Source: Paraflavisolibacter caeni
GTDB lineage: Bacteria > Bacteroidota > Bacteroidia > Chitinophagales > Chitinophagaceae
Direction: 5' to 3'
Length of the DNA stretch: 64,000 nucleotides
NCBI RefSeq assembly: GCF_025628885.1
Contig: NZ_JAOTIF010000022.1
Span: forward strand, 62,001-126,000
Shown here: positions 8,083-16,514 of the stretch, one piece after another
Numbering within the stretch: the stretch's first letter is position 1
How the letters are laid out: the number at the start of each line of letters is the position of its first letter
Notes under the pieces: generated by a model
The model's input: only the letters and a program-made list of their open reading frames with translations
What the model was told of the DNA's origin: nothing
The model's database searches: none
Program-made: the position numbers and the translations under genes

Positions 8083-8994
8083 TCATAGCTTTCCTGAAAA
8101 TTCAATGATCTTTTCTGCAAACCATTGCGGCTCTTCCTGGAATGGTGCATGTCCTCCAATGTAGTGCACTACTGTTTGTTTTGGAAAATGAAAACTTTGA
8201 TAGTGTTCAGGCCCGATTGCAAAATCATGATCGCCTGTCATCACCAATACAGGACACTTGATCCGGGATGTTAAAGGAGTAAAATCTTTAAAGTAATCTT
8301 GCACACCCCAGACTTTATTACCAAACTCCCAATTGAAGTCTTTTATAGAGAGTGTTACTGAATCACTATACTTTTTTTCATACGCATTACGGAACATCAA
8401 TTTGTACCAAAGATTTTGTTCTGTAAGTTTTTGATGCACCATACCTACCCGCTCCATCAATGGTTTAGCAGTGTCTCTGTATACTGCCTGATCTTTTAAA
8501 TCCAATATTTTCAACCCATTGTTGATGTGACTCATCATGGAGAGTGGCATGTTCAAAGTACAATTAATTAACATCAGAGAGGTAATTGATTGCGGATACT
8601 GTTGGGCATAGTTTGTCACCAGGATCCCTGCAAAGGAATGTCCCATTACTGCCCATTTCTGATAATGAAGAGCTGTTCTTAATTCTTCTATATCTTTTAG
8701 CATTCTGGCCAGTGAATAATCCCCATCTTTAGCCGAGCCAGAGCGTCCGCTGCCTCTTTGGTCGAAGTAGACCATCTTCATTTTCTCTTCGATCATCTGT
8801 GCTCCCGGCATTACTTCGTAGTAATAACTGGTTGAACCGGGGCCCCCGTGAACAAACACGCATGGCTTGCCTTGTCCGGCTATTCGTACAAAAAGACGCG
8901 TACTATCAGAAGTAGTAAAGTAAAAAGTAGAATCCTGTGCAAAAGAAATAATCGTTAAAGCTATGGTTAAAGAGAGCAAAACAAACTTTTTCAT
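8083..8994 (-). CDS. secreted alpha/beta hydrolase, proline-iminopeptidase-like
   Basis: A 303-residue alpha/beta-hydrolase with a signal peptide (ALTIISFA at the end of the hydrophobic core). The oxyanion motif HGGPGSTSYYYE is followed by YFDQRGSGRS. The nucleophile elbow is GHSFAG, an acid lies within VLVMTGDHDFAIG, and the catalytic His is in YIGGHAPFQEEP. HGGPG and DQRG are typical of S33 prolyl aminopeptidases, but the lid is too variable to name a substrate. It is probably periplasmic. A 142-bp spacer separates it from the TraB/GumN-like gene downstream. Confidence 0.88.
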   Translation of the reverse strand: MKKFVLLSLTIALTIISFAQDSTFYFTTSDSTRLFVRIAGQGKPCVFVHGGPGSTSYYYEVMPGAQMIEEKMKMVYFDQRGSGRSGSAKDGDYSLARMLKDIEELRTALHYQKWAVMGHSFAGILVTNYAQQYPQSITSLMLINCTLNMPLSMMSHINNGLKILDLKDQAVYRDTAKPLMERVGMVHQKLTEQNLWYKLMFRNAYEKKYSDSVTLSIKDFNWEFGNKVWGVQDYFKDFTPLTSRIKCPVLVMTGDHDFAIGPEHYQSFHFPKQTVVHYIGGHAPFQEEPQWFAEKIIEFSGKL

Positions 8995-9061
8995 GTACCC
9001 TGTATTTGTTTAGTGTACATCCTATGACTACGACTCAAATGAACATGTTACAGGGAAAAAT

Positions 9062-9093
9062 AAAAAAGCCCCGCAGGATTGCTCCCACGAGGC
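9062..9093 (-). terminator. intrinsic terminator downstream of the deoxyhypusine-synthase-like gene
   Basis: Read on the minus strand, a 10-bp stem (9093-9084 with 9077-9068, several G-U pairs) with a 7-nt loop is followed by TTTTTTA. It lies 26 bp past the stop codon of the gene at 9119. Confidence 0.75.
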
Positions 9094-9118
9094 TCGTTCA
9101 TATAATTGATTAATTTTC

Positions 9119-10093
9119 TTACCAACCCAACAACCATGCAAACACTAGTGGCGCTACAATTGTAGCATCACTTTCGATGATATACTTAGGCGTATGGATG
9201 TCCAGTTTACCCCAGGTGATCTTTTCATTTGGGTGTGCTCCGGAGTAAGAACCATAAGAAGTAGTTGAATCAGATATCTGGCAAAAATAGCTCCAGAAAG
9301 GAATTTCATGCATTTCCAGGTCCTGGTACATCATGGGCACCACGCAAATTGGGAAATCGCCGGCAATGCCACCACCGAGCTGGAAGAAGCCAATGCCTTT
9401 ACCAGCGCTGTTGTCTTTATAGTAGTTGGCTAGCCACACCATATATTCAATACCGCTCTTCATGGTGCTTGCCTTCAGTTCTCCTTTGTATACATACGAT
9501 GCAAAGATGTTACCCATGGTGCTGTCTTCCCACCCACCTACAACAATTGGCAGGTTCTTCTCTGCTGCAGCAATCATCCAGCTATCTTTCTCATCAATCT
9601 GGTAGTGTTCTTTCATGACACCACTCAGTAACAATTTGTACATGTATTCATGAGGGAAATAGCGCTCACCTTTTTCGTCAGCCTCTTTCCAGATTTGATG
9701 TATGTGTTTTTGGATTCTGCGGAAGGCCTCTTCTTCAGGAATACAGGTGTCTGTCACGCGGTTCAGGCCACGCTCCAGTAAATCCCACTCCTGTTCTGGT
9801 GTCAGGTCTCTCCAGTTGGGAATACGTTCGTAGTGGTTGTGCGCCACCAGGTTCATGATATCTTCTTCAAGGTTGGCGCCTGTACACGAAATAATCTGCA
9901 CTTTATCCTGGCGGATCATCTCTGCAAGAGATATACCTAACTCTGCAGTGCTCATGGCTCCAGCCAATGTGATCATCATTTTACCACCTTCCAGCAAATG
10001 TTTTTCATAGCCTTTTGCTGCATCCACCAAAGCCGCTGCATTAAAATGGCGGTAATGGTGCTCTATAAATTGTGAAACCGGACCTTTACTCAT
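9119..10093 (-). CDS. deoxyhypusine synthase family protein
   Basis: A 324-residue member of the deoxyhypusine/homospermidine synthase-like family. Visible family segments are GGKMMITLAGAMSTAELG (35-52), SCTGANLEEDIMN (69-81), PIVVGGWEDSTMGN and GGGIAGDFPICVVPMM near 243-258. In eukaryotes the reaction transfers the aminobutyl group of spermidine to a lysine of eIF5A using NAD; bacteria have no eIF5A, so the substrate here is unknown and a polyamine role is inference. The residue equivalent to the catalytic lysine cannot be assigned by eye. A TATTTTTG promoter box lies 20 bp upstream and a terminator follows, so the gene is probably monocistronic. Confidence 0.88.
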   Translation of the reverse strand: MSKGPVSQFIEHHYRHFNAAALVDAAKGYEKHLLEGGKMMITLAGAMSTAELGISLAEMIRQDKVQIISCTGANLEEDIMNLVAHNHYERIPNWRDLTPEQEWDLLERGLNRVTDTCIPEEEAFRRIQKHIHQIWKEADEKGERYFPHEYMYKLLLSGVMKEHYQIDEKDSWMIAAAEKNLPIVVGGWEDSTMGNIFASYVYKGELKASTMKSGIEYMVWLANYYKDNSAGKGIGFFQLGGGIAGDFPICVVPMMYQDLEMHEIPFWSYFCQISDSTTSYGSYSGAHPNEKITWGKLDIHTPKYIIESDATIVAPLVFAWLLGW

Positions 10094-10112
10094 ATCTTAA
10101 AAAATTGAGCAG

Positions 10113-10120
10113 CAAAAATA
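10113..10120 (-). promoter_or_regulatory. -7 box TATTTTTG for the deoxyhypusine-synthase-like gene
   Basis: The minus strand carries TATTTTTG ending 19 bp before the ATG at 10093, matching TAnnTTTG and giving a short leader. Confidence 0.55.
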
Positions 10121-10188
10121 ATGAGAGTTTGGAGTTGTCCGGTAGTAATATCCGCTTATAAATGTTTATTTAACTCCAAACTCAGGCA

Positions 10189-10626
10189 TTATTTGCTTTC
10201 CTTTTGCTGTACACTCCACCCGGCATGGCTATACGACTTTAAAACAACTTTCGTATCTGAATTCTCAAGTGTTACATAATAGTCCGTACCATTAACGCCT
10301 GATTCTTCATACAGATTCGAGATCCAGTAGTTGACATATTTGTTCTTGATCTCAGCCTGTAGTAAAAGGGGGAGTTGGAAAGAACTGATGTTGCGGACAA
10401 CAAATAATAATGTACCCTGCTTGTCGTAGTAAGCTGTAATTTGTTGCGCAGCTAAATAGAATTGAACTTTATACCTGTCTTCAGAAACAGACCAGTTGGC
10501 TTCTGTTGCATCTTTGAATGTGCGGTGAAAAGACTTGATGACCGCTGGGTTGATGTCGTCTGTGGCAAAACTATTGTTTGCAAATAATGAAGAAATAACT
10601 GTAAGAATGATGAACAAGGATTTCAT
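10189..10626 (-). CDS. PepSY-like (DUF2874-type) exported protein
   Basis: A 145-residue secreted protein. The signal peptide ends at SFA, residues 20-22. The body matches the small PepSY-like/beta-lactamase-inhibitor-like domains abundant in Chitinophagaceae: a helix with FKDATEANWSVSEDRYKVQF, then ITAYYDKQGTLLF, LPLLLQAEIKNKY, and a closing DYYVTLEN and KVVLKS strand pair. Such proteins are thought to be periplasmic and their ligand is unknown. A TACCTTTG box lies 54 bp upstream. It is separated from the next leftward gene by its own spacer and is probably transcribed alone. Confidence 0.75.
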   Translation of the reverse strand: MKSLFIILTVISSLFANNSFATDDINPAVIKSFHRTFKDATEANWSVSEDRYKVQFYLAAQQITAYYDKQGTLLFVVRNISSFQLPLLLQAEIKNKYVNYWISNLYEESGVNGTDYYVTLENSDTKVVLKSYSHAGWSVQQKESK

Positions 10627-10679
10627 AAACTTAAATATTTAGTGGTTTTGGATGAATGCCATTTGTTGTTCTGACGATT

Positions 10680-10687
10680 CAAAGGTA
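10680..10687 (-). promoter_or_regulatory. -7 box TACCTTTG for the PepSY-like gene
   Basis: A perfect minus-strand TAnnTTTG box lies 54 bp upstream of the start at 10626. No clear -33 TTTG is visible. Confidence 0.5.
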
Positions 10688-10885
10688 GATTGAGTTACAG
10701 GCGGGTTCAATCGAATTATGACATATGGTTCCTTGTGTTAAATAGATTAACATCACATGCCATTGATCATTTACCAGTGAAGTTCATTCCAATTTCAAAT
10801 GCTGCTTTCCATAACATCATCCTCAATTTTACATTTTCACATTTTTATTTCAGCGCATTATCACATTAGCTCATTAGCTTTACTC

Positions 10886-11476
10886 ATGAACTTCCTCGCA
10901 CACGCATATTTATCGTTCAGGCAGAAGGAGATCCTGGCCGGGAATATGATGTCTGATTTCGTGAAGGGGAATGCTCAATATGACTTTCCTGAAAGTATCC
11001 GGAAGGGAATAATACTGCACCGGAAAATAGATGAGTTCACTGATACGCATGTGGTCACACAACGGGCAAAAGAAGTATTCAGACCGCATTATCGCCTCTA
11101 CAGTGCGCCAATTGTTGATATCATTTATGATCATTACCTGGCAAACGATACTCAAATATTTCCAGGCAACACCCTCTATCAGTTTACACAAACTACTTAT
11201 GATACATTAGAGGAATTTGCTGTTTATATGCCCCTGCGCTTCGCTCAGATGTTTGCCTACATGAAATCTGAAAACTGGCTTTGGAATTACAGGAAGACCG
11301 GGGGCATTGAAAAAAGCCTGCGGGGATTGATTCGCCGTTCTACTTTTGTTAGTGACAGCGAAACGGCATGCAGGCTGTTCCTGGAGAACTACAATGAACT
11401 CCAACTGTGCTATGATGCTTTTTTTTCAGATGTTAAACTATTTACAAAACAGCAGCTGGACATACTGAATGCATAA
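10886..11476 (+). CDS. ACP phosphodiesterase (AcpH family, DUF479)
   Basis: A 196-residue protein of the AcpH family, whose E. coli member removes the 4'-phosphopantetheine group from acyl carrier protein. Family marks are the N-terminal MNFLAHAYLS, GNMMSDFVKGN (metal-binding aspartate), IRKGIILHRKIDEFTDTH and DIIYDHYLA, an HD-like set of His and Asp residues. The ATG at 10886 was chosen because MNFLAHAYL is the family N-terminus and gives a normal length; the 29 additional upstream in-frame residues (from 10799) are atypical. It is separated from the following DUF2911 gene by its own promoter. Confidence 0.88.
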   Translation: MNFLAHAYLSFRQKEILAGNMMSDFVKGNAQYDFPESIRKGIILHRKIDEFTDTHVVTQRAKEVFRPHYRLYSAPIVDIIYDHYLANDTQIFPGNTLYQFTQTTYDTLEEFAVYMPLRFAQMFAYMKSENWLWNYRKTGGIEKSLRGLIRRSTFVSDSETACRLFLENYNELQLCYDAFFSDVKLFTKQQLDILNA

Positions 11477-11505
11477 CTGGTTTCGTCTCCTTTTTTAGGA
11501 AAAGT

Positions 11506-11513
11506 TATTTTTG
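11506..11513 (+). promoter_or_regulatory. -7 box TATTTTTG for the first DUF2911 gene
   Basis: TATTTTTG lies 18 bp upstream of the ATG at 11532, matching TAnnTTTG. Confidence 0.5.
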
Positions 11514-11531
11514 CGCCCTTATTGCAACACT

Positions 11532-12110
11532 ATGAAAAAACTCCTTTTCGTATTTATTGTTAGTTCAATTAGTTCCATTTGTTTTGCTCAGTCCAATGGA
11601 AATGGCAGTAAAATGCCTCCGCTTGATAAGTCTCCTATGGATATGTCTTATTTTCCTGTGGACTATCCTGTTCTGAGAATACAGGATAAAGCAACGGAAC
11701 CCCTGGTATGCAGGGTTATTTATAGCCGGCCGCAGAAAAATAACCGGACAGTGTTTGGCGAACTGGTTGAATACAACAAAGTTTGGCGCCTTGGTGCAAA
11801 TGAGGCTACTGAGATCGAGTTTTTCAGGGACGTTAAAATTGATGGTAAAAAGGTGCCCAAGGGCAAATACACAATCTATGCGATACCTACGCCTAATGAT
11901 TGGACCATTATAATAAATAAGGAAACCGATATCTGGGGCGCCTTCCACTATGATGAAAAGAAAGACTTGTTAAGGGTGAAGTTGCCTGTAAAAAAGTCAT
12001 CCGAGCCTTTGGAGCCTTTCTGTATTGCATTTGAAAAGGCAAATGGCGGTGCAAATATGAATATTGGTTGGGATACAGATTTGGTTTCTTTGCCCATAAG
12101 CACAAAGTAA
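11532..12110 (+). CDS. DUF2911 domain protein, secreted
   Basis: A 192-residue protein with a signal peptide (residues 1-19, ending CFAQ). The DUF2911 domain fills the rest: MDMSYFPVDYP, VIYSRPQKNNRTVFG, the hallmark WRLGANEATEIEFF, KVPKGKYTIYAIP and WTIIINK, ending in a strand-rich C-terminus. The family is Bacteroidota-rich and of unknown function. The ATG at 11532 starts directly before the signal sequence and fits the -7 box at 11506; an in-frame upstream start would begin with non-signal residues. A paralogue follows 84 bp downstream. Confidence 0.88.
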   Translation: MKKLLFVFIVSSISSICFAQSNGNGSKMPPLDKSPMDMSYFPVDYPVLRIQDKATEPLVCRVIYSRPQKNNRTVFGELVEYNKVWRLGANEATEIEFFRDVKIDGKKVPKGKYTIYAIPTPNDWTIIINKETDIWGAFHYDEKKDLLRVKLPVKKSSEPLEPFCIAFEKANGGANMNIGWDTDLVSLPISTK

Positions 12111-12194
12111 TCTGCCCATTCCCCGAAAGAGCGTTTAGAAGTACGGCGCAACCTTTTACATTTGCAATCATTAAAATCATATAATCAGCGGTTC

Positions 12195-12827
12195 ATGCAA
12201 TTTTTTTTCACGATCGCATTTCTTTTTTTACTAGCCGGTTGCAGCAATGAAAGTAAGGGTGGCGGCGAAAAAGTGATGATCAATACACGGAAGGATACGC
12301 ACCTGGTAAAAAAAGAAGCCATAAATCCGTATGCTTCTATCGATATCTCTCCAATGGATATCAGTTATTTCCCGGAAGATTACCCGATCCTCAAAATGTC
12401 AGGAAAAGTATCTGCTTTGCCTCTGGCAAGAGTTATCTATAGCCGTCCTCACCGCCAGGGACGAAAGATCTTTGGAGCGCTTTTAAAGTATGGTGAGCCC
12501 TGGAGACTGGGCGCTAATGAAGCTACCGAAATCGAGTTTTTCCAACCTGTTTCTATTCAAGGTAAATCAATAAGAAAGGGCCGTTATGTGGTGTATTGCA
12601 TTCCTGACACGAACAAATGGACCATTGTTTTAAATACCAATTTGTTTAGCTGGGGTTTAAAGCCTGATCCAAAGTACGATGTTGCAAAGTTTGAAGCTAC
12701 AGCGCATCAAGCTCCCTCGAATATCGAATACTTTACCATGGTCTTTCAAAAAACAGCTACCGGGGCAGACCTCCTCATGGCCTGGGATGATGTAACTGCC
12801 CGACTGCCGATCGTTTTTAAGAAGTGA
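12195..12827 (+). CDS. DUF2911 domain lipoprotein (paralogue of the preceding gene)
   Basis: A 210-residue lipoprotein. The hydrophobic segment ends in the lipobox LLAGC (Cys about residue 16), followed by a Ser/Gly/Lys linker. The DUF2911 domain repeats the neighbour's motifs: MDISYFPEDYPILK, VIYSRPHRQGRKIFG, WRLGANEATEIEFF, KGRYVVYCIP. The two genes therefore form a tandem pair, one soluble and one lipid-anchored. The ATG at 12195 was preferred over an in-frame TTG at 12162 because it starts immediately at the signal sequence. A TACATTTG box near 12156-12163 could be its own promoter. Confidence 0.88.
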   Translation: MQFFFTIAFLFLLAGCSNESKGGGEKVMINTRKDTHLVKKEAINPYASIDISPMDISYFPEDYPILKMSGKVSALPLARVIYSRPHRQGRKIFGALLKYGEPWRLGANEATEIEFFQPVSIQGKSIRKGRYVVYCIPDTNKWTIVLNTNLFSWGLKPDPKYDVAKFEATAHQAPSNIEYFTMVFQKTATGADLLMAWDDVTARLPIVFKK

Positions 12828-12896
12828 GGGGCAATGAGCAATTGGTGATGGGAGCATGACAGAGGATACTTAATTTCACCATATAAGAGTAATCTA

Positions 12897-14735
12897 ATGT
12901 GCGGCATAGCTGGCATATTCTCCAACAATAATCTATTACAAAGAATAGGGGCCGCAACGGCTTGCCTGCAACACCGCGGTCCTGAAGATCATGGCATTTA
13001 TAGCAATGTCCATAACACTTTGGCTCTTGGACATTCCCGCCTTTGCATTATCGATCGCACTGCGGCTGCCCGCCAACCGCTTACCTATCAAAGCCGGTAC
13101 ACCATTGTACATAATGGAGAGTTATATAACTACCTGGAAGTAAAGAAAGGATTAGAGTCGCGGGGATATGGCTTCCATTCGCAGTCAGATACAGAAGTGA
13201 TGGCTGCTGCCTATGCTGCTTATGGAAAGGAGTGCCTGCAACATTTCGATGGCGCTTTTGCTTTTGCAATATGGGATCAGCAAGAACAGGTTTTATTTGC
13301 CGCAAGAGACCGGTTTGGCGAAAAACCGTTTTACTTCTTTTACAATGAAGACGAGTTCCTGTTTGCCTCTGAAATGAAAGCCCTCTGGCAGGCCGGTGTG
13401 CCCAAAGAGGTAAACCAAAAGATGTTGTATAACTATCTTACCATTGGTTACACCTCCAATCCATTCAACCCCCAAGAGACATTTTATAATAATATACAGA
13501 AGCTGCCGGCGGCATCCTGCCTCACTTTCGCCATGCAAACGCATGAACTGTCTATTGAAAACTATTGGCAGGTGGATGCTGAAGTGAATACTGGGATTGG
13601 TGAAGCGACTGCAGTAGAGCAATTTAACTTTCTGCTGACGGAATCCATTCATAAGCGCCTGCGTAGTGATGTGCCCATTGGCACAAGTTTGAGCGGCGGG
13701 TTGGATAGTTCTTCTATAGTTGCATTTTCTGCCCAGATACCTTCAAAGCAGTACACGCATCAGTGCTTTACAGCTGTTTTTGATGGATTCGAAAAAGATG
13801 AGAGGCAGTATGCACAGGCTGTAGCTGCGGAATACGATTTACACCAACACCTGGTGCGTGTTGATGCTGACGACCTGGTAAAGGAAATGGATCAACTGAT
13901 GCTGCACCAGGAGGAGCCTGTGGGTTCTTCAAGCGTTCTGGCCCAGTACAAGGTGTATGAAGCGGCCAAAGCTGCAGGAATTACTGTATTGCTGGACGGG
14001 CAGGGAGCAGATGAAGTGCTGGCTGGCTATCACAAATATTACCACTGGTACTGGCAGGAACTGTATGCAAAGAAAAGACTGGCTTCAAGTGGCGAGCTGA
14101 AAGCTGTAAGAGCATTAGGCGTAAATGAGCTATTTGGGGTGAAGAATAAAGCCTTTGCGCTCTTTCCTCACTTTGCGGCTTCGCTGTTGCAAAACAGTAA
14201 AGCTAAGAAGGCTTCAAGACAGCCAGGTCTAAACCCTGACTTCGCGGCTGATCACAAAAAAGACTTTTATTATAGCCTGCCCGCACAACTGGACCTGAAT
14301 GGAGTTCTGTACTTCAACACCTTTGTTTATGGCCTGGAAGAACTGCTGCGATATGCGGACCGAAACAGTATGGCCCATGCTGTAGAAGTAAGATTGCCTT
14401 TTTTAAATCACCAGTTGGTGGAATTCTTATTCTCGCTACCGCCCCAGTTTAAAATACATAGGGGTTGGACAAAATGGTTGCTGCGCCAATCGGTTCAGTC
14501 TTTACTGCCGGCACAGATTGTCTGGCGGGCTGAAAAGGTTGGTTTCGAGCCACCTCAGAAAGCATGGATGCAAAACCCTATGGTGCAGGAAAAGATCCAG
14601 GAAGCCAAAAAACTGCTCGTTTCCAAGGATGTTCTCTCCAAAACTGTACTGCAACAACCTATAGTTCCCGCAGATGCGCATGCTGCCAATAACCTTGACT
14701 GGCGCTATTGGTCCGCTTCGTATTTGTTCCGGTAG
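12897..14735 (+). CDS. asnB: asparagine synthase, glutamine-hydrolysing
   Basis: A 612-residue two-domain amidotransferase that converts aspartate, glutamine and ATP to asparagine and glutamate. The class II glutaminase domain begins with the nucleophile Cys2 (MCGIAGIF) and contains HRGPEDHG and VHNGELYN. The synthetase domain has the pyrophosphatase loop SLSGGLDSSS at 264-273 and LLDGQGADEVLAGY further on. The length is typical of AsnB proteins, but members of this family also act on other carboxylates in polysaccharide or peptide pathways. It starts 69 bp after the DUF2911 lipoprotein. The next gene has its own promoter box. Confidence 0.92.
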   Translation: MCGIAGIFSNNNLLQRIGAATACLQHRGPEDHGIYSNVHNTLALGHSRLCIIDRTAAARQPLTYQSRYTIVHNGELYNYLEVKKGLESRGYGFHSQSDTEVMAAAYAAYGKECLQHFDGAFAFAIWDQQEQVLFAARDRFGEKPFYFFYNEDEFLFASEMKALWQAGVPKEVNQKMLYNYLTIGYTSNPFNPQETFYNNIQKLPAASCLTFAMQTHELSIENYWQVDAEVNTGIGEATAVEQFNFLLTESIHKRLRSDVPIGTSLSGGLDSSSIVAFSAQIPSKQYTHQCFTAVFDGFEKDERQYAQAVAAEYDLHQHLVRVDADDLVKEMDQLMLHQEEPVGSSSVLAQYKVYEAAKAAGITVLLDGQGADEVLAGYHKYYHWYWQELYAKKRLASSGELKAVRALGVNELFGVKNKAFALFPHFAASLLQNSKAKKASRQPGLNPDFAADHKKDFYYSLPAQLDLNGVLYFNTFVYGLEELLRYADRNSMAHAVEVRLPFLNHQLVEFLFSLPPQFKIHRGWTKWLLRQSVQSLLPAQIVWRAEKVGFEPPQKAWMQNPMVQEKIQEAKKLLVSKDVLSKTVLQQPIVPADAHAANNLDWRYWSASYLFR

Positions 14736-14804
14736 AAGGCGGTGTCAGTTTGAAAGGAGAGATGTGCACGGAACTCCTAAGGGGTGATGTAAGAAAGACG
14801 GACT

Positions 14805-14812
14805 TACATTTG
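14805..14812 (+). promoter_or_regulatory. -7 box TACATTTG for the trans-sulfuration enzyme gene
   Basis: TACATTTG lies 18 bp upstream of the ATG at 14831, consistent with a short leader. Confidence 0.5.
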
Positions 14813-14830
14813 CATCTTAATTCCAAAAAC

Positions 14831-15970
14831 ATGAAACCAGGCACTAAGTTTATACACGCAGGCGCAGAACCAGATCCAAGCACAGGCGCGATTATGACTC
14901 CCATCTTTCAAACTTCTACTTATGTTCAGTCTGCACCCGGGAAACATAAGGGGTATGAGTATGCACGTTCGCAAAACCCTACCCGTAAAGCACTGGAAGA
15001 AGCCCTGGCCCAAATAGAGAATGGCAAGTATGGCCTGGCTTTCAGCAGCGGTGTGGCGGCAACTGACGCTGTAATCAAATTGTTGTCTACCGGAGATGAG
15101 GTGATAGCCGGTAACGATATGTACGGGGGGACCTATCGCTTATTTTCAAAGGTATTTGAGCGGTTTGGGATCAAGTTTCATTATGTAGATCAGTTTAATA
15201 TAGACAATATAGCAGCGGTTATTAACCAGAATACAAAGCTCATCTGGACAGAAACTCCTACCAACCCCCTGATGAATGTAGCCGATATTGCTGCTATTTC
15301 CGCACTGGCCAAGCAGAATGATATCCTGCTTTGTGTGGACAATACGTTTGCTTCGCCCTACCTGCAAAACCCACTTGACCTGGGCGCCGATATCGTGATG
15401 CACTCTTCCACCAAATACCTGGGCGGGCACAGTGATGTGATTCAGGGCGCATTGGTTATGAATGATCCTGCACTGCGCGAGCAATTATACTTTATCCAAA
15501 AGAGCTGCGGTGCCGTACCGGGTCCTATGGATTGCTTCTTGGTAATGAGAGGGATTAAAACCTTGCACGTACGCATGCAGCGTCATTGCGAGAATGGAGA
15601 TAAGATCGCACATTACCTGCGCAATCATCCGGCTGTTGCCAAAGTTTATTGGTGTGGCTTTGAAGACCATCATGGTTATCACATTGCAAAGAAGCAAATG
15701 CGTGGCTTTGGAGGTATGATGAGTTTTACCCTCAAGGATGACAGCGTTGAGAATGCAATGCGGGTATTATCCTCCACCAAACTGTTTTCACTAGCTGAAA
15801 GCCTGGGCGGTGTTGAGTCGCTGATTAACCACCCGGCTTCCATGACCCATGCTTCTATACCAAGGGAAGAAAGAATCAAAAATGGTCTGACAGATTCGCT
15901 CATCCGCCTGAGTGTAGGTATTGAAGATGTAGAAGACCTGATTGAAGATTTGAAAATGGCTATTGGATAG
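14831..15970 (+). CDS. trans-sulfuration family PLP enzyme (cystathionine gamma-synthase or gamma-lyase)
   Basis: A 379-residue Cys/Met-metabolism PLP enzyme. It opens with TKFIHAGAEPDPSTGA and TPIFQTSTY, has YARSQNPTR near 44-52 (phosphate-binding Tyr/Arg of the neighbouring subunit), SSGVAAT at 72-78, the PLP-contacting D170NTFASPY, and the Schiff-base lysine K195 in MHSSTKYLGGHSD. SLGGVESLINHPASMTH near the end is shared by MetB and gamma-lyase, so substrate direction cannot be fixed from sequence. The ATG at 14831 was chosen because it gives the family N-terminus; the 41-residue upstream extension overlaps asnB. A strong hairpin follows. Confidence 0.9.
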   Translation: MKPGTKFIHAGAEPDPSTGAIMTPIFQTSTYVQSAPGKHKGYEYARSQNPTRKALEEALAQIENGKYGLAFSSGVAATDAVIKLLSTGDEVIAGNDMYGGTYRLFSKVFERFGIKFHYVDQFNIDNIAAVINQNTKLIWTETPTNPLMNVADIAAISALAKQNDILLCVDNTFASPYLQNPLDLGADIVMHSSTKYLGGHSDVIQGALVMNDPALREQLYFIQKSCGAVPGPMDCFLVMRGIKTLHVRMQRHCENGDKIAHYLRNHPAVAKVYWCGFEDHHGYHIAKKQMRGFGGMMSFTLKDDSVENAMRVLSSTKLFSLAESLGGVESLINHPASMTHASIPREERIKNGLTDSLIRLSVGIEDVEDLIEDLKMAIG

Positions 15971-15992
15971 ATTAGAATATTCTGCTAAAAAT

Positions 15993-16018
15993 AAAGGCGG
16001 AGCACTTACTCCGCCTTT
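15993..16018. terminator. bidirectional terminator between the trans-sulfuration gene and rpiB
   Basis: A 10-bp perfect stem (15993-16002 with 16009-16018, loop CACTTA) has A-run and T-run flanks. It serves the two convergent genes. Confidence 0.85.
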
Positions 16019-16037
16019 GTTATTTCTAGTGAAATGA

Positions 16038-16493
16038 TTATATACATCCAATCTTATTCACCCTGTTGGCGTGTCTGCCGCCTTCGAATTCTGTCCCGAG
16101 GAAGGTAGAGATCATTTGCAGTGCATCGTCTGTAGAAACATAACGGGCCGGAATGCAAATAATGTTGGCATTATTGTGCTGGCGTGCCAGGGCAGCGATT
16201 TCATCCTGCCAGGTAATGGCAGCACGTACGCCCTGGTGTTTATTGGCGGTAATGGCCACACCATTGGCACTGCCGCAAACCAGGATACCCACAGCTGCTT
16301 CACCGCTGTTAACAGCACTGGCTACAGGGTGTGCAAAATCCGGATAGTCAACAGAGTCGGGGCTGTTGGTTCCGAAATCTTTATATGGGATATTATTCTT
16401 CTCAAGGAAGTCAATAATGGTTTGTTTGTACGCAAAACCTGCATGGTCGGCACCGACAACAACAGGTTTGGATAAATCGAAAGCAATATTCAT
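16038..16493 (-). CDS. rpiB: ribose 5-phosphate isomerase B
   Basis: A 151-residue RpiB/LacAB-family sugar-phosphate isomerase that interconverts ribose 5-phosphate and ribulose 5-phosphate. Family signatures are VVVGADHAGFAYK at the N-terminus, DFGTNSPDSVDYPDFAH in the middle, LVCGSANGVAITANK with the active-site Cys73, and IPARYVS later. The C-terminal GGRHANRVNKI is typical. Length is normal. It lies 21 bp downstream of tatC and is probably cotranscribed; with gnd it covers part of the pentose phosphate pathway in this window. Confidence 0.94.
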   Translation of the reverse strand: MNIAFDLSKPVVVGADHAGFAYKQTIIDFLEKNNIPYKDFGTNSPDSVDYPDFAHPVASAVNSGEAAVGILVCGSANGVAITANKHQGVRAAITWQDEIAALARQHNNANIICIPARYVSTDDALQMISTFLGTEFEGGRHANRVNKIGCI

Positions 16494-16514
16494 GATGTTG
16501 TTTTTTTAAATTTA

